DNA from: JBEINZ01 sp040377825
GTDB taxonomy: Bacteria > Pseudomonadota > Alphaproteobacteria > Rhizobiales > Ancalomicrobiaceae
Assembly: GCA_040377825.1 (NCBI GenBank)
Contig: JBEINZ010000004.1
Span: 1 to 37,760, forward strand
Length of the DNA: 37,760 bases
Reading direction: 5' to 3'
Below are positions 24,130 to 33,160 of this stretch, piece after piece. A model generated the notes under the pieces. The model had not been told where the DNA came from. It saw only the letters and a program-made list of their open reading frames with translations, and made no database searches. The position numbers and the translations under genes were made by a program. The first letter of the stretch is position 1; each line of letters begins with the position of its first letter.

Positions 24130-25202
24130 GCTTTGGCCCCAAGATGGCCGGACCCGAGCTTGGGCGCCGCGTCGCCGTCGAGCGGCCAGCGCGCGCGCGC
24201 CGGCGCGTCCATCCCGTCGCCATGGCCCGCCGCAAGATGCTCCGCGCCGGCCCAGGCGATCATGACGCCGTTATCGGTGCATAGGCGCGCAGGCGGTACA
24301 ACCAAACGTCCGCCGATGGATTGAACGGCCGCGAGCAGCGCGGCGCGCAAGGCTTTGTTCGCCGCAACGCCGCCGGCCGCCACCAGGACCGGGGCATCGA
24401 TGCCGGTTTCGGCCATGAACCGCCGCAACGACCGGCGTACTTTCTCGCCCATGACATCACAGACGGCGGCTTGGAAAGACGCGGCGATATCCGACACATC
24501 CCGATCCGAAACCGGCGCTATTCTCTCGGCGGCATGGCGCACGGCCGTCTTCAGGCCGGAAAACGAGACATCTAGGCTTTCGCGCCCAAGCAGCGGGCGC
24601 GGCAGATCGAAACGCGTGGGATCGCCGGAAAGCGCCGCGCGCTCCACGGCTGGCCCACCCGGATAGCCAAGGCCGAGAAGCTTCGCCGTCTTGTCGAAGG
24701 CCTCGCCGAGCGCGTCGTCGATTGTCGTGCCAAGGCGGCGATATCGGCCGAGGCCCTCGACCGCCACGATTTGCGTATGCCCGCCGGAAACCAACAGCAG
24801 GAGATAGGGGAACGCGAGCCCGTCGGTCAGCCGGGCGGTCAGCGCATGTCCCTCCAGATGGTTGATCGCCAGCAGCGGCAGCCCATGCACCAGGGCGATG
24901 GCCTTGGCGGTCATCAGGCCGACGATGACCCCGCCGATCAACCCAGGCCCGGCGGTTGCCGCGACCCCATCGAGATCGGCAAAACCGACGCCGGCCTCGT
25001 CCATTGCACGCCGGATCAAGCCGTCAAGCCGATCAACATGAGCGCGCGCGGCGATCTCGGGAACGACGCCGCCGAAGGCCGCGTGCTCCTCAAGTTGCGA
25101 ATGGACGAGATCGGACAGGATCCTCCCGTGCCCGGCCGTATCGCGCTCAATAACGGCGGCGGCCGTCTCGTCGCAACTCGTCTCAAGGCCGAGAATGATC
25201 AC
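24126..25202 (-). CDS. tsaD: tRNA N6-adenosine threonylcarbamoyltransferase TsaD
   Basis: A 358-residue TsaD (Kae1/YgjD/Gcp) protein, which transfers the threonylcarbamoyl group to A37 of ANN-decoding tRNAs with TsaB and TsaE. Diagnostic motifs: ILGLETSCDETAAAV at the start, VVPEIAARAHV, the metal-binding HLEGH (His115, His119), and LVSGGHTQ. GTG 25202 is chosen because GGAGG lies about 8 bp upstream and similarity begins there; ATG 25250 would add 16 dissimilar residues. It is divergent from hemC across a repeat-containing gap. Confidence 0.95.
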   Translation of the reverse strand: MIILGLETSCDETAAAVIERDTAGHGRILSDLVHSQLEEHAAFGGVVPEIAARAHVDRLDGLIRRAMDEAGVGFADLDGVAATAGPGLIGGVIVGLMTAKAIALVHGLPLLAINHLEGHALTARLTDGLAFPYLLLLVSGGHTQIVAVEGLGRYRRLGTTIDDALGEAFDKTAKLLGLGYPGGPAVERAALSGDPTRFDLPRPLLGRESLDVSFSGLKTAVRHAAERIAPVSDRDVSDIAASFQAAVCDVMGEKVRRSLRRFMAETGIDAPVLVAAGGVAANKALRAALLAAVQSIGGRLVVPPARLCTDNGVMIAWAGAEHLAAGHGDGMDAPARARWPLDGDAAPKLGSGHLGAKA

Positions 25203-25279
25203 CGAGTGTCCTCCAGCTAGCGTGGACGGCGCGCGCGTGCGGCTCAACATCGCCTTTCCCGCGCCCTCGACTTGCCTTT

Positions 25280-25390
25280 GAGCCTCTCCCGTTCGGATCG
25301 AAACAATCCGAACGGGAGAGGCTCAAGGTCTAGACCCTGGAGCAATTCCTAGTCGATCGGACGTTTCCATCCGATCGGGAAATGCTCTAG
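25280..25390. repeat. Dispersed double-hairpin intergenic repeat, copy 2
   Basis: The better preserved copy of the element at 11684-11798. The first hairpin is a perfect 19-bp stem: GAGCCTCTCCCGTTCGGAT (25280-25298), a 7-nt loop, and its exact complement at 25306-25324. The second hairpin has CGATCGGA (25354-25361) pairing with TCCGATCG (25370-25377), bracketed by GAGCA (25340-25344) and TGCTC (25383-25387). It fills most of the 230-bp tsaD-hemC gap and so lies amid the promoters of both genes. Confidence 0.7.
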
Positions 25391-25432
25391 ATCAGCATTG
25401 GCGATCCTGCCCTATCACCCGGTGGTCCCTCC

Positions 25433-26362
25433 GTGCAAACGAAACAGTGGCGCATTGGAACGCGCGGCAGCGCCCTGGCGCTTGCCCAGGCTCATGAAAC
25501 GCGCGCCCGCCTTGCCGCTGCCCATGGCGTCCCCGAACCGCGCTTCGAGATTATTGTCATTAAGACCGAGGGCGATCGCGTTCTCGATCGGCCGCTGGCC
25601 GATATCGGCGGAAAGGGCCTTTTCACCAAGGAGATCGAGGAGGCGCTGCTGGACGGCGCCATCGATCTTGCCGTTCATTCGTCCAAGGACATGCCGACAG
25701 CGTTGCCCGACGGCCTCGCGATCACGGCTTTCTTGCCGCGCGAGGACGTCCGCGACGCCTTCGTATCGAAAACATATGCGAGCCTGGAGGATCTGCCGCG
25801 CGGCGCCGTGGTCGGCACTTCGTCCTTGCGCCGACAGGCAACAGTGTTGCGAAAGCGACCAGACCTGAAAATCGTCCAGTTTCGTGGCAACGTGAACACC
25901 CGGCTTACGAAGCTCGAGGCCGGCGTCGCCGATGCCACGCTTTTGGCCTATGCCGGGCTAAAGCGGCTCGGGCTCGCCCATTTGGCGACCCATGTCCTCC
26001 CCGTCGAGACGTTCCTCCCCGCAGTCGGCCAAGGCGCGATCTGTATCGAGACCCGCGCCGATGACACCGAAACGCGCGCGCTTGTCGGCGCGATCCACGA
26101 CCCGACCACCGCGATTGCCTTGGCCGCCGAACGCGCCTTTCTCGCCAGGCTCGATGGATCCTGCCGTACTCCCATTGCCGGCTATGCCCGCCTTGACCGC
26201 GATTTACTGATCTTCGACGGTTTGATCCTGAAAACCGATGGCAGCATGACGCATTCCGTCCAACGGCGCGGACGGCCGGGCAGCGCCGTTGCCATCGGCT
26301 CGGAAGCCGGCGACCATTTGAGAACTTTAGGCGGCGCCGATTTCTTCAACCCCACGTCCTGA
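25433..26362 (+). CDS. hemC: Hydroxymethylbilane synthase (porphobilinogen deaminase)
   Basis: A 309-residue HemC, which polymerises four porphobilinogens into hydroxymethylbilane in haem synthesis. IGTRGSALALAQA, HSSKDMPTALPDGL, GTSSLRRQA and RGNVNTRL are family signatures, and Cys244 in DGSCRTPI is the dipyrromethane cofactor attachment site. GTG 25433 is the only start consistent with the N-terminus, though its ribosome-binding site is weak. It is the first gene of a hemC-hemD-mic60-hemY run. Confidence 0.95.
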   Translation: MQTKQWRIGTRGSALALAQAHETRARLAAAHGVPEPRFEIIVIKTEGDRVLDRPLADIGGKGLFTKEIEEALLDGAIDLAVHSSKDMPTALPDGLAITAFLPREDVRDAFVSKTYASLEDLPRGAVVGTSSLRRQATVLRKRPDLKIVQFRGNVNTRLTKLEAGVADATLLAYAGLKRLGLAHLATHVLPVETFLPAVGQGAICIETRADDTETRALVGAIHDPTTAIALAAERAFLARLDGSCRTPIAGYARLDRDLLIFDGLILKTDGSMTHSVQRRGRPGSAVAIGSEAGDHLRTLGGADFFNPTS

Positions 26363-26369
26363 GGCGCCG

Positions 26370-27107
26370 ATGCGCGTTCTGGTCACTCGACCACAGCCAG
26401 ACGCTCAGGCGACTGCCGACATGCTGCGCCGTCTCGGCCATGAGCCAATTGCCGCGCCGGTGAGCCAAGTGGTGTTCGAGACGCAGGCTGCGATCCCGGT
26501 CCCGCAAGGCCCTGGACGACCGGCCGCCTTGGCCGTGACCAGCGCCAACGCGGTGCGTTCCCTTGTTGGGCGTTCCGACATCGAAGCGCTGGTCGGTCTC
26601 CCGCTCTACGCGGTCGGCGACGCGACGGCGGCAGTCGCGCGCGAGGCCGGGTTCGCGGCGGTTCAATCATCTGCCGGCACCGTTGAAGATCTCGCGTTGA
26701 CCCTCGCCCGGACTGTCGATCCCGCTTCGGGCGCAATTCTTTATCTCGCCGGTCGTGACCGCGCGGGCGATCTGGCGGCCTTGATGGCGGCGTCGGGGCA
26801 TAAGGTAATCGTGGTTGAGGTCTACCGCGTCGTTGAGGCGCCTCATTGGCACAAGACCGTGGTCGACCAACTCGAGGGTGGCGAGATCCAGGCGGCGCTG
26901 GTGTTTTCAAGAGCCGGCGGAACGCTCCTGCTACGTCGTCTGGCTGAGTTGCGCGGCGTCCATATTTCTGAACAACTTTCGATCCATGCTTTATCGGAGC
27001 CGGCCGCCGAGCCATTCCGGCGGTCGAACTACACACGGATTTTCGTGGCGCGGCGTCCCAATGCGGATGATCTCTGCGCCACGCTCGCTTGCATGGAACG
27101 GAATTGA
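26370..27107 (+). CDS. hemD: Uroporphyrinogen-III synthase
   Basis: A 245-residue HemD, which cyclises hydroxymethylbilane with inversion of ring D to give uroporphyrinogen III. The family is weakly conserved, but the N-terminal VLVTRPQPDAQATADMLRRLGHE, the TSANAVRSL segment, YAVGDATA and the later VVEVYRVV fit well, and position next to hemC supports it. ATG 26370 follows hemC by 7 bp with GAGG upstream, so co-translation is likely. Confidence 0.9.
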   Translation: MRVLVTRPQPDAQATADMLRRLGHEPIAAPVSQVVFETQAAIPVPQGPGRPAALAVTSANAVRSLVGRSDIEALVGLPLYAVGDATAAVAREAGFAAVQSSAGTVEDLALTLARTVDPASGAILYLAGRDRAGDLAALMAASGHKVIVVEVYRVVEAPHWHKTVVDQLEGGEIQAALVFSRAGGTLLLRRLAELRGVHISEQLSIHALSEPAAEPFRRSNYTRIFVARRPNADDLCATLACMERN

Positions 27108-27203
27108 TTGCCTCGCTGTTGGCGTTTACGCAATCCATCCGACTTATGATACCGACTTCGCGGACCGGAAACGGTTGCCTCGCGCTGACAAGGAGAAAGC
27201 CGC

Positions 27204-29162
27204 ATGGTCTCAAACGAGAATGACGGCCGAAGAGGCGGGAAAGGCGGCAAGCGCCGCCCCCAGGTCACGATCGATCTAGAGGCAACGTCCAAGCGCGATG
27301 CGGCGCCCGGTACGTCGCCCGATGTCGTGGAAGGGCAGGGGCAAGAGCCGATCGTGGAGCAGGGATTGCCGCCCGCGGCGGCTCAAGTTTCGCGTGCGGA
27401 AACCTCGGCCGAGGCGGCCGGCGCGCAAGCGCGGGCGACGCCGGCGACGACACTGGATTTGCCGGGCAAAGAGCCGATACCCACCGAGGTTGCGAACGAT
27501 ACAGAGGCGTCTAACCAACCCGCAGCACAACTGGCGCAGGAAAATTTGATGGCGCGGGAGAACACCCCGGTGATCGGCGCGCTTGCCGACAAGTCCTTTT
27601 CAGAACAAGCCGTTCCGCTCGAAGCGGCGGAGCCGGCTCAAACCCGTGAAGGCCTCGGCGTCGGCACGGGACGTTCGAACGCCATGGCCCTTATCGCCGC
27701 AGGCCTGATCGGCGGCGCTGTCGGCGTCGCTGGATCCTACATGATCGCGCTCAACGGATCTTGGCCGGGGCTGACGGCGGTCGAGACCCAACGCGCCCAA
27801 ATCGTGGAACTGGAACGCAAGCTTGCCGCCGCCGCCCCGGCCAATCTCGATCGCCTTCAAGCGCGCCTGGAGCAAACGGAGGCGAAGCTCGGCTCGTTCG
27901 TCGACCCCGCTGCTTTCGCTGCCTTGTCGAAGGCCTTTGACGATCAACGCTCAAGGCTACAGGCGCTCGCTGGCGAACAGTCGGGCCTTCGTCAACGGAC
28001 GACCGATGCAACAGAGCGTGTCGGCAAGGCCGCGAACGATCAGATCAACACGTTGAATGCACGCCTTGCCGAGATCGAAAACAAAGTGCTCGGCGATCTC
28101 GCGACATTCCGCGGCACCCTTTCGCAAAGGCTTGATCAGGAGCGCGACGAGCGCGCGGCCACGATTTCGAAGGTCGGTTCCGAGCTTCAGTCAAGTCTGG
28201 CGCTTGTGTCCGCGCGGCTTGATGCGTTGGAGAAGTCCGTTGAGGCCGGAGCTGGCGCTCTCACGGCAAGCGTCAGCGAGCAGGCCGCGCGACTTGGCGA
28301 GGCACGAAAGAGCCTAGACGCGCTGACGGCGCGGCTCACGGGCTACGAGGATTTCGGCAAGACGGTCGACGTGCTCTTTGCCCGTGTTGCGACCTTTGAT
28401 GATCTGCGCCGCAACATCAACATCGCGAACCAACAGCTGGCCGTACTCGACCAGCTGAAAACCATCGTGAACGGCAATAGGGCAAGCCTGGAGGCGGTCG
28501 TCGGCAAGCTCGAGGCGATGGCAGGAAAGGTCGAAGGCGTCGACGCGCTGGCCGTGGCCGTCAAGGTGGCGTCGCTGAAGGCCGCATCCTTCGACGCTCG
28601 GGTCAATGAAATCGACGCCAATGCCCGCAAGGCGCTAGATACCCGGACGGACGCGGTGTTCGCGCTATCGCTCGCCGGATTGAAGGCAGCCGTCGACTCC
28701 GGCCGTCCGTTTTCCGGCGAGTTGTCGACCGTGAAGGCGACGGGTCGCGAGCCGGGCGCTTTGACGCTGTTGGAAGCGCGTGCCGCGCAGGGTATTCCGA
28801 ACGAAGCGGCCTTGATCGCCGCGTTCAAGACCGCCGCGTCGAAGATGCTGCAGGCTGCCGCCCCGCCTCCGGCTGACGGTGTTTTCAACAAGCTTTTGGC
28901 GAGCGCCGGTGGCTCCGTCTCGGTGCGCCGCGTTGGCGACACGGCCGGCGAAGGACCGGATGCGATCCTCGCTCGAGTAGAAGCGCGCCTCGCCGGGCGT
29001 GATTTGGCCGGCGCGCTTGACGCCTGGCGGGAGCTGCCCGAACCGGCCCGCGCGGTCTCCGCCAGTTGGGCGTCCGACGTCGAGGCACGCGTGGCCGCCG
29101 ACAAGTCCATTTCCACCGTGACGGCCAACGCCATCGCCCGACTCGCCGAGAGCGGCCAGTGA
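27204..29162 (+). CDS. Mic60/mitofilin-like membrane protein (COG4223)
   Basis: A 652-residue protein resembling the alphaproteobacterial homologues of mitochondrial Mic60, which shape intracytoplasmic membranes or crista-like invaginations. Architecture: a polar, disordered N-terminus (1-160), one transmembrane helix (about 161-183), a long coiled coil rich in Leu/Ala/Glu/Lys (about 195-470), and a C-terminal mitofilin-type helical domain with VEARLAGRDLAGALDAWRELP. In many alphaproteobacteria this gene sits in the hem cluster, exactly as here. ATG 27204 has AAGGAG 8 bp upstream. The overall family call rests on architecture and context. Confidence 0.8.
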   Translation: MVSNENDGRRGGKGGKRRPQVTIDLEATSKRDAAPGTSPDVVEGQGQEPIVEQGLPPAAAQVSRAETSAEAAGAQARATPATTLDLPGKEPIPTEVANDTEASNQPAAQLAQENLMARENTPVIGALADKSFSEQAVPLEAAEPAQTREGLGVGTGRSNAMALIAAGLIGGAVGVAGSYMIALNGSWPGLTAVETQRAQIVELERKLAAAAPANLDRLQARLEQTEAKLGSFVDPAAFAALSKAFDDQRSRLQALAGEQSGLRQRTTDATERVGKAANDQINTLNARLAEIENKVLGDLATFRGTLSQRLDQERDERAATISKVGSELQSSLALVSARLDALEKSVEAGAGALTASVSEQAARLGEARKSLDALTARLTGYEDFGKTVDVLFARVATFDDLRRNINIANQQLAVLDQLKTIVNGNRASLEAVVGKLEAMAGKVEGVDALAVAVKVASLKAASFDARVNEIDANARKALDTRTDAVFALSLAGLKAAVDSGRPFSGELSTVKATGREPGALTLLEARAAQGIPNEAALIAAFKTAASKMLQAAAPPPADGVFNKLLASAGGSVSVRRVGDTAGEGPDAILARVEARLAGRDLAGALDAWRELPEPARAVSASWASDVEARVAADKSISTVTANAIARLAESGQ

Positions 29163-29169
29163 GGACCTC

Positions 29170-30987
29170 ATGATTCGCCTGATCGTCTTCCTCGCGGTTC
29201 TGCTCGGTCTTGCCTTCGGCTTCTCATGGCTCGCCGATCATCCCGGAGACGTTGTTCTCACTTGGCTCAATCGAGAGGTGCGTTTCAGCACCACGATGCT
29301 GGCGGTCGGGCTTCTGGCCTTCGTCGCGGTCATACTCGTCGTTTCCGCGATCGTCCGCGCCATCTTGCGCACGCCCGGTTTTCTCGGAACCTTCTTCGAG
29401 CGGCGGCGGCGAGAGAAGGGCTGGCGCGCGCTCTCCCACGGCATGATCGCCGTGGGCGCGGGCGACCCCAGCGCATCGGCACGCGCGGCAACCGAGGCGC
29501 GGCGCATTCTCGGCAACGAGCCGCTGGCACTGCTGCTTGAAGCGCAATCCGCTCAGCTATCTGGCAACCGTCAAGCCGCGCGCGACACGTTCGAACGAAT
29601 GGTGCAGGATCCGCAGACTCGTCTTCTTGGCCTGCGCGGTCTCTTCGTGGAGGCTAAACGCGAGGGCGATATCGATGCGGCGCGGCATTTTGCCGGCGAA
29701 GCAAACCGCATCGCACCGTGGCTTGGCTGGTCGGGCAACGCCGTGATCGAAGCCCAAACGCGCGGCGGCGACTGGGATGGCGCGCTCGCCACGCTGGAGC
29801 GCAATGCGCGGAACAAGGTCACGGACCGCGCGGCGACGAAACGTCAACGCGCCGTTCTTTTGACCGCACGCGCCCAGGAACTCGAACTTGGCAATCCGGA
29901 TAGCGCGCGCAATCTCGCCATGGAGGCGCATGGGCTGGCGCCCGATCTCGTGCCGGCCGCTGTGCTTTCCGGTCGGCTGCTCGCCCGGGCGGGCGACATC
30001 AAGCGGGCGGCGCGCGTGCTTGAGGCGACCTGGAAGGTGACCCCCCATCCCGAGATCGCGGAAGCCTATGCCTATGTTCGACCGGGGGATTCCGCGGCCG
30101 ATCGTCTGGCGCGGGTGAAAGAGCTGGTCCGCGTGCGCGCGCACCATCCGGAGTGCAGCCTAGCCCTGACCCGGGCGGAAATGGACCTGCGCAACTTTAC
30201 CGGTGCGCGCGCGGCCCTGAAGCCGCTTTTGGCCGGCCAACCGACCCAGCGGACTTGCCTGTTGATGGCCGAGATCGAGGATGGCGAACACGGCGCGACC
30301 GGTCGCGTCCGTGAATGGCTTGGCCGTGCCGTGCGCGCCCCGCGGGACGCGACCTGGGTTGCCGACGGCGTAATATCGGATCATTGGGAGCCGATTTCGC
30401 CCGTAAGCGGTCAACTCGATGCCTTCGAGTGGAAAGTGCCGCCGGAAGAGCTTTCCGCGCCCGGCAAGATGTTCGCGGTGAAGGATTTTGGCGCAGAGGA
30501 CACCACCGCGAAATCGGACGCGGCCGAGGTATTGCCGCCAAGCCGCGTGGCCGAAGAAGCTGTTGTCGAGGCGGCCGTCGTTGCGGAACCCTTGGCAATC
30601 GGGGTTGGCGCCGCGACCCCTTCCGCGAATGGGGAAATAAACGGGGCCGGTCGCACCGAACCTGTGGCGGCCGCTCCGCCCGGACCTCTGCCGCAAGCCC
30701 CGGCGGGCGGCGCGGTCAACGAAGCGATGCAGCCCGCGTCCAACGCGCTTGTTCCGCCCAATGCGTCAACGGCCCCGCCGCCCTCCATCGTCGCCGAACG
30801 CAGCGGCGATTCCCGGACTTCGGACAAGGTCGTGCCAATGGCAAAGTCCGGCGAGAGCCGTGTTGTCGGGGCGCCGCCGAGCGTTATGACGAGCTATATC
30901 ATCGGGAAGGCACCCGACGATCCAGGCCCAGATGGTGGCAGTCCCGAGGCTGACGACCCCAACAGGCGCTTCCGGCTATTCTCCTAA
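29170..30987 (+). CDS. hemY: HemY-like protein (HemY N-terminal domain, TPR-rich)
   Basis: A 605-residue inner-membrane protein with two N-terminal transmembrane helices (about 1-21 and 42-65) and the HemY_N domain, followed by tetratricopeptide-like helical repeats up to about residue 380, and a Pro/Ala-rich low-complexity tail from about 445. Key family segments are WLADHPGDVVLTWLNREVR, REKGWRALSHGMIAVGAGD and EAHGLAPDLVPAAVLSGRLLARAGD. This HemY is not the protoporphyrinogen oxidase of Gram-positives; its role in Gram-negatives is structural or regulatory around haem synthesis. It follows mic60 by 7 bp. Confidence 0.88.
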   Translation: MIRLIVFLAVLLGLAFGFSWLADHPGDVVLTWLNREVRFSTTMLAVGLLAFVAVILVVSAIVRAILRTPGFLGTFFERRRREKGWRALSHGMIAVGAGDPSASARAATEARRILGNEPLALLLEAQSAQLSGNRQAARDTFERMVQDPQTRLLGLRGLFVEAKREGDIDAARHFAGEANRIAPWLGWSGNAVIEAQTRGGDWDGALATLERNARNKVTDRAATKRQRAVLLTARAQELELGNPDSARNLAMEAHGLAPDLVPAAVLSGRLLARAGDIKRAARVLEATWKVTPHPEIAEAYAYVRPGDSAADRLARVKELVRVRAHHPECSLALTRAEMDLRNFTGARAALKPLLAGQPTQRTCLLMAEIEDGEHGATGRVREWLGRAVRAPRDATWVADGVISDHWEPISPVSGQLDAFEWKVPPEELSAPGKMFAVKDFGAEDTTAKSDAAEVLPPSRVAEEAVVEAAVVAEPLAIGVGAATPSANGEINGAGRTEPVAAAPPGPLPQAPAGGAVNEAMQPASNALVPPNASTAPPPSIVAERSGDSRTSDKVVPMAKSGESRVVGAPPSVMTSYIIGKAPDDPGPDGGSPEADDPNRRFRLFS

Positions 30988-31000
30988 ACGGCGTCATGAA

Positions 31001-32800
31001 TTAGAGCCGGAGCGCGCCGCTCACAATTCGGCCGTGGCAATCCAAATCGATGCGAATGAAGGCGTTGTCGTCGGCGACATAAAGCGGCTCGGCGATGTGT
31101 GTGGGGTCGAAGCCCTCGGCGGTGAGTGTCACCTTGCGTTGCTTGAACGTCCCGGTCACATCGAGTTCGGTGCGAAGACGCAAGAAGAGCGGTCGGGCAT
31201 AGCACGGCAGATCCGCCTTCAGCCGTTGCGCGAGGGTGCCCATATCGAAATCAGCATCGACCACCATGGCGGCCATGCCGGCTCGACCCTCGTATCCCGG
31301 GACCTGGACGCCGTAAACCGTGCACTCGCGCACACCCGGAACGGCGGTCACGACCTCGGCCACTTCCATTGTCGAAACGTTCTGCGACTTCCAGCGGAAG
31401 GTATCGCCGATCCGGTCGATGAAATAAAAGTACCCGTCCTTGTCCTGACGCATCAAATCGCCGGTCCGAAACCAGCGGTCGCCCGTCTCGAAAACATCGG
31501 TCAGGATCTTCGCGGCGGTATCGCGTTCTTCGGCATAGCCGTCAAAGCGCTGTCCAGGCTTTGTCGGATCGATCAGTATCCGGCCGATCGCCTCGCCGAC
31601 CTCGCCGACCGCGCATTCCACGCAACGCCCGTCGATGTCCCGCATCGGCTTTTCCGTGGTCGGGTCGAAACGGACAAGCTTGGTCATGAACTTGTGCTTC
31701 AGCCACCATGGAATGCGCCCGATCGATCCTGGCTTGCCATCGAAGTTGAAGAGCACGACATTGCCTTCCGTCGCCGCGAACCATTCCAAGATACGTGGGA
31801 TGCGAAACCGGGCCTGGAACGCCGTCCAGACATCCGGTCGCAAGCCGTTGCCATTGCAGATTCGAATGCGATGTCGCCGTTCGGCCTCGCTCGGCGGTGC
31901 GTTGACCAAATATCGGCACATCTCACCAATGTATTGGAACATCGTGCAGTCGTTCTTGACGACGTCGTCCCAGAACCGCGTCGCGGAAAACGTCTCGCTG
32001 ATCACGCAAGTACCGCCGACCGTCAGGACGATACCTGGCGCGATGACGCCGCCGGCGGTGTGATACATCGGCTGGGCAACATAGTTTCGGTCGTCGCGGG
32101 TTGCCTCGGTCGCAGCGGAATAGGCATGCATCACCGCTTGAACGCGGTAGTGATTGATCACCGCGGCTTTCGGGTGTCCCGTGGTGCCGCTGGTATAGAT
32201 GTAGAGGCAGCGGTCCTCGATGGAGAGTCTCGGCAAATCCCGCTTGGCGATGGGCGCGTCCGACAGATCTGCGACGGTCTCGTCGATGCGCAGATAGGCT
32301 TGGTTCGGGCTACCGTGGACCCAGACCGGCGCGAGATGGCGAAGATGCTCGACCGCGCCCTCGAACGCGGTGAGAAGACGAGCCTCAACAATCACGGCCT
32401 TGGGGGTCACGAGATCCACCGAATGAGCAAGACCGCGACCGATGAGGTTGGTATTCACGAGCGCTGTCACGATGCCGGCGCGGGCAAGTCCAAACCAGAT
32501 CGCCATGTATTCGGGCCGGTTTGGCATGAGCAACGCGACGCAATCGCCCTTTTTCAGCCCTTGCTCGAGCGCCCAGCGCGTGTACCGATAGGAGCGGGAA
32601 ATCAAGGCCGCATATGTCAGGGTTTCCCGCTCCGAAACGAGCGCTGGCCGGTTGCTCCATCGATCTGCCCATTCTGGAAGGGCATCCAACAGGGTTTTGT
32701 CCGCCGATTTGGCGATCGGCGTCACGCGCCGCAGGACGCCGAGGGCGCCTTTGGCATAGGCAAAGTCGCTCGTCAGCCTCTTGGCAAACGGCATATCCAT
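31001..32800 (-). CDS. Long-chain acyl-CoA synthetase (FATP/very-long-chain type)
   Basis: A 599-residue AMP-forming enzyme of the adenylate-forming superfamily that activates fatty acids to acyl-CoA through an acyl-adenylate. The AMP-binding loop YTSGTTGHPKAAVINHYR starts at residue 202; later motifs are QYIGEMCRYLV, FAATEGNV, and the C-terminal FRTGDLMRQDKDGYFYFIDRIGDTFRWKSQNVS, where FRWK-(Q/E)NVS is typical of the fatty-acid transport protein/VLACS branch. Convergent with hemY (13 bp apart) and divergent from tusA. Confidence 0.92.
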   Translation of the reverse strand: MDMPFAKRLTSDFAYAKGALGVLRRVTPIAKSADKTLLDALPEWADRWSNRPALVSERETLTYAALISRSYRYTRWALEQGLKKGDCVALLMPNRPEYMAIWFGLARAGIVTALVNTNLIGRGLAHSVDLVTPKAVIVEARLLTAFEGAVEHLRHLAPVWVHGSPNQAYLRIDETVADLSDAPIAKRDLPRLSIEDRCLYIYTSGTTGHPKAAVINHYRVQAVMHAYSAATEATRDDRNYVAQPMYHTAGGVIAPGIVLTVGGTCVISETFSATRFWDDVVKNDCTMFQYIGEMCRYLVNAPPSEAERRHRIRICNGNGLRPDVWTAFQARFRIPRILEWFAATEGNVVLFNFDGKPGSIGRIPWWLKHKFMTKLVRFDPTTEKPMRDIDGRCVECAVGEVGEAIGRILIDPTKPGQRFDGYAEERDTAAKILTDVFETGDRWFRTGDLMRQDKDGYFYFIDRIGDTFRWKSQNVSTMEVAEVVTAVPGVRECTVYGVQVPGYEGRAGMAAMVVDADFDMGTLAQRLKADLPCYARPLFLRLRTELDVTGTFKQRKVTLTAEGFDPTHIAEPLYVADDNAFIRIDLDCHGRIVSGALRL

Positions 32801-32851
32801 CGACGCCTCCCGTATTGTCGTTCATTATCGTTCGCAACAGGAGAAACCAAG

Positions 32852-33160
32852 GTGTGTCCGCCCGCAAGTCCTGACCTTACGTCGGCATTGATTGCGGACG
32901 ACATTATTCGGCTGGACTTGAAGGGTTTGAAGTGTCCGCTACCGGTGATGAAGGCTCGGCGTTTGCTGCAAGCCGCCACTGCGGGAACACGGTTGTTTTT
33001 GGAGGCGACCGATCCGATGGCCGCGATCGACGTACCGCATATGTGCCAGGAGGACGGGCACGTTTTACTGGACAGCCGCCGCGATGGTCGTGTGTTGGTC
33101 TTCTTGATCGAGGCAGGCGGCGGCAATCAGCCGAAGCTGCCTGAAAAGCCGGAAATATGA
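32852..33160 (+). CDS. TusA-family sulfur carrier protein
   Basis: A 102-residue SirA/TusA-type protein. The family signature LDLKGLKCPLPVMKARRLL contains the sulfur-accepting Cys28 and the CPxP motif; the end matches the TusA fold (MCQEDGHVLLD ... GRVLVFLIEAGG). TusA relays persulfide sulfur to tRNA thiolation and cofactor synthesis. GTG 32852 is chosen because AGGAG lies 8 bp upstream; the frame is open far upstream only because it runs antisense to the acyl-CoA synthetase. Its last 34 bp overlap the 3' end of the convergent CobW-type gene. Confidence 0.88.
   Translation: MCPPASPDLTSALIADDIIRLDLKGLKCPLPVMKARRLLQAATAGTRLFLEATDPMAAIDVPHMCQEDGHVLLDSRRDGRVLVFLIEAGGGNQPKLPEKPEI

Noticed and set aside
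30932..32851. A very long plus-strand open frame running into the TusA gene
   Set aside because: It is antisense to the acyl-CoA synthetase along nearly its whole length, arises from GC-rich codon bias, and shows family similarity only in its last 102 codons, which have their own GTG and ribosome-binding site.
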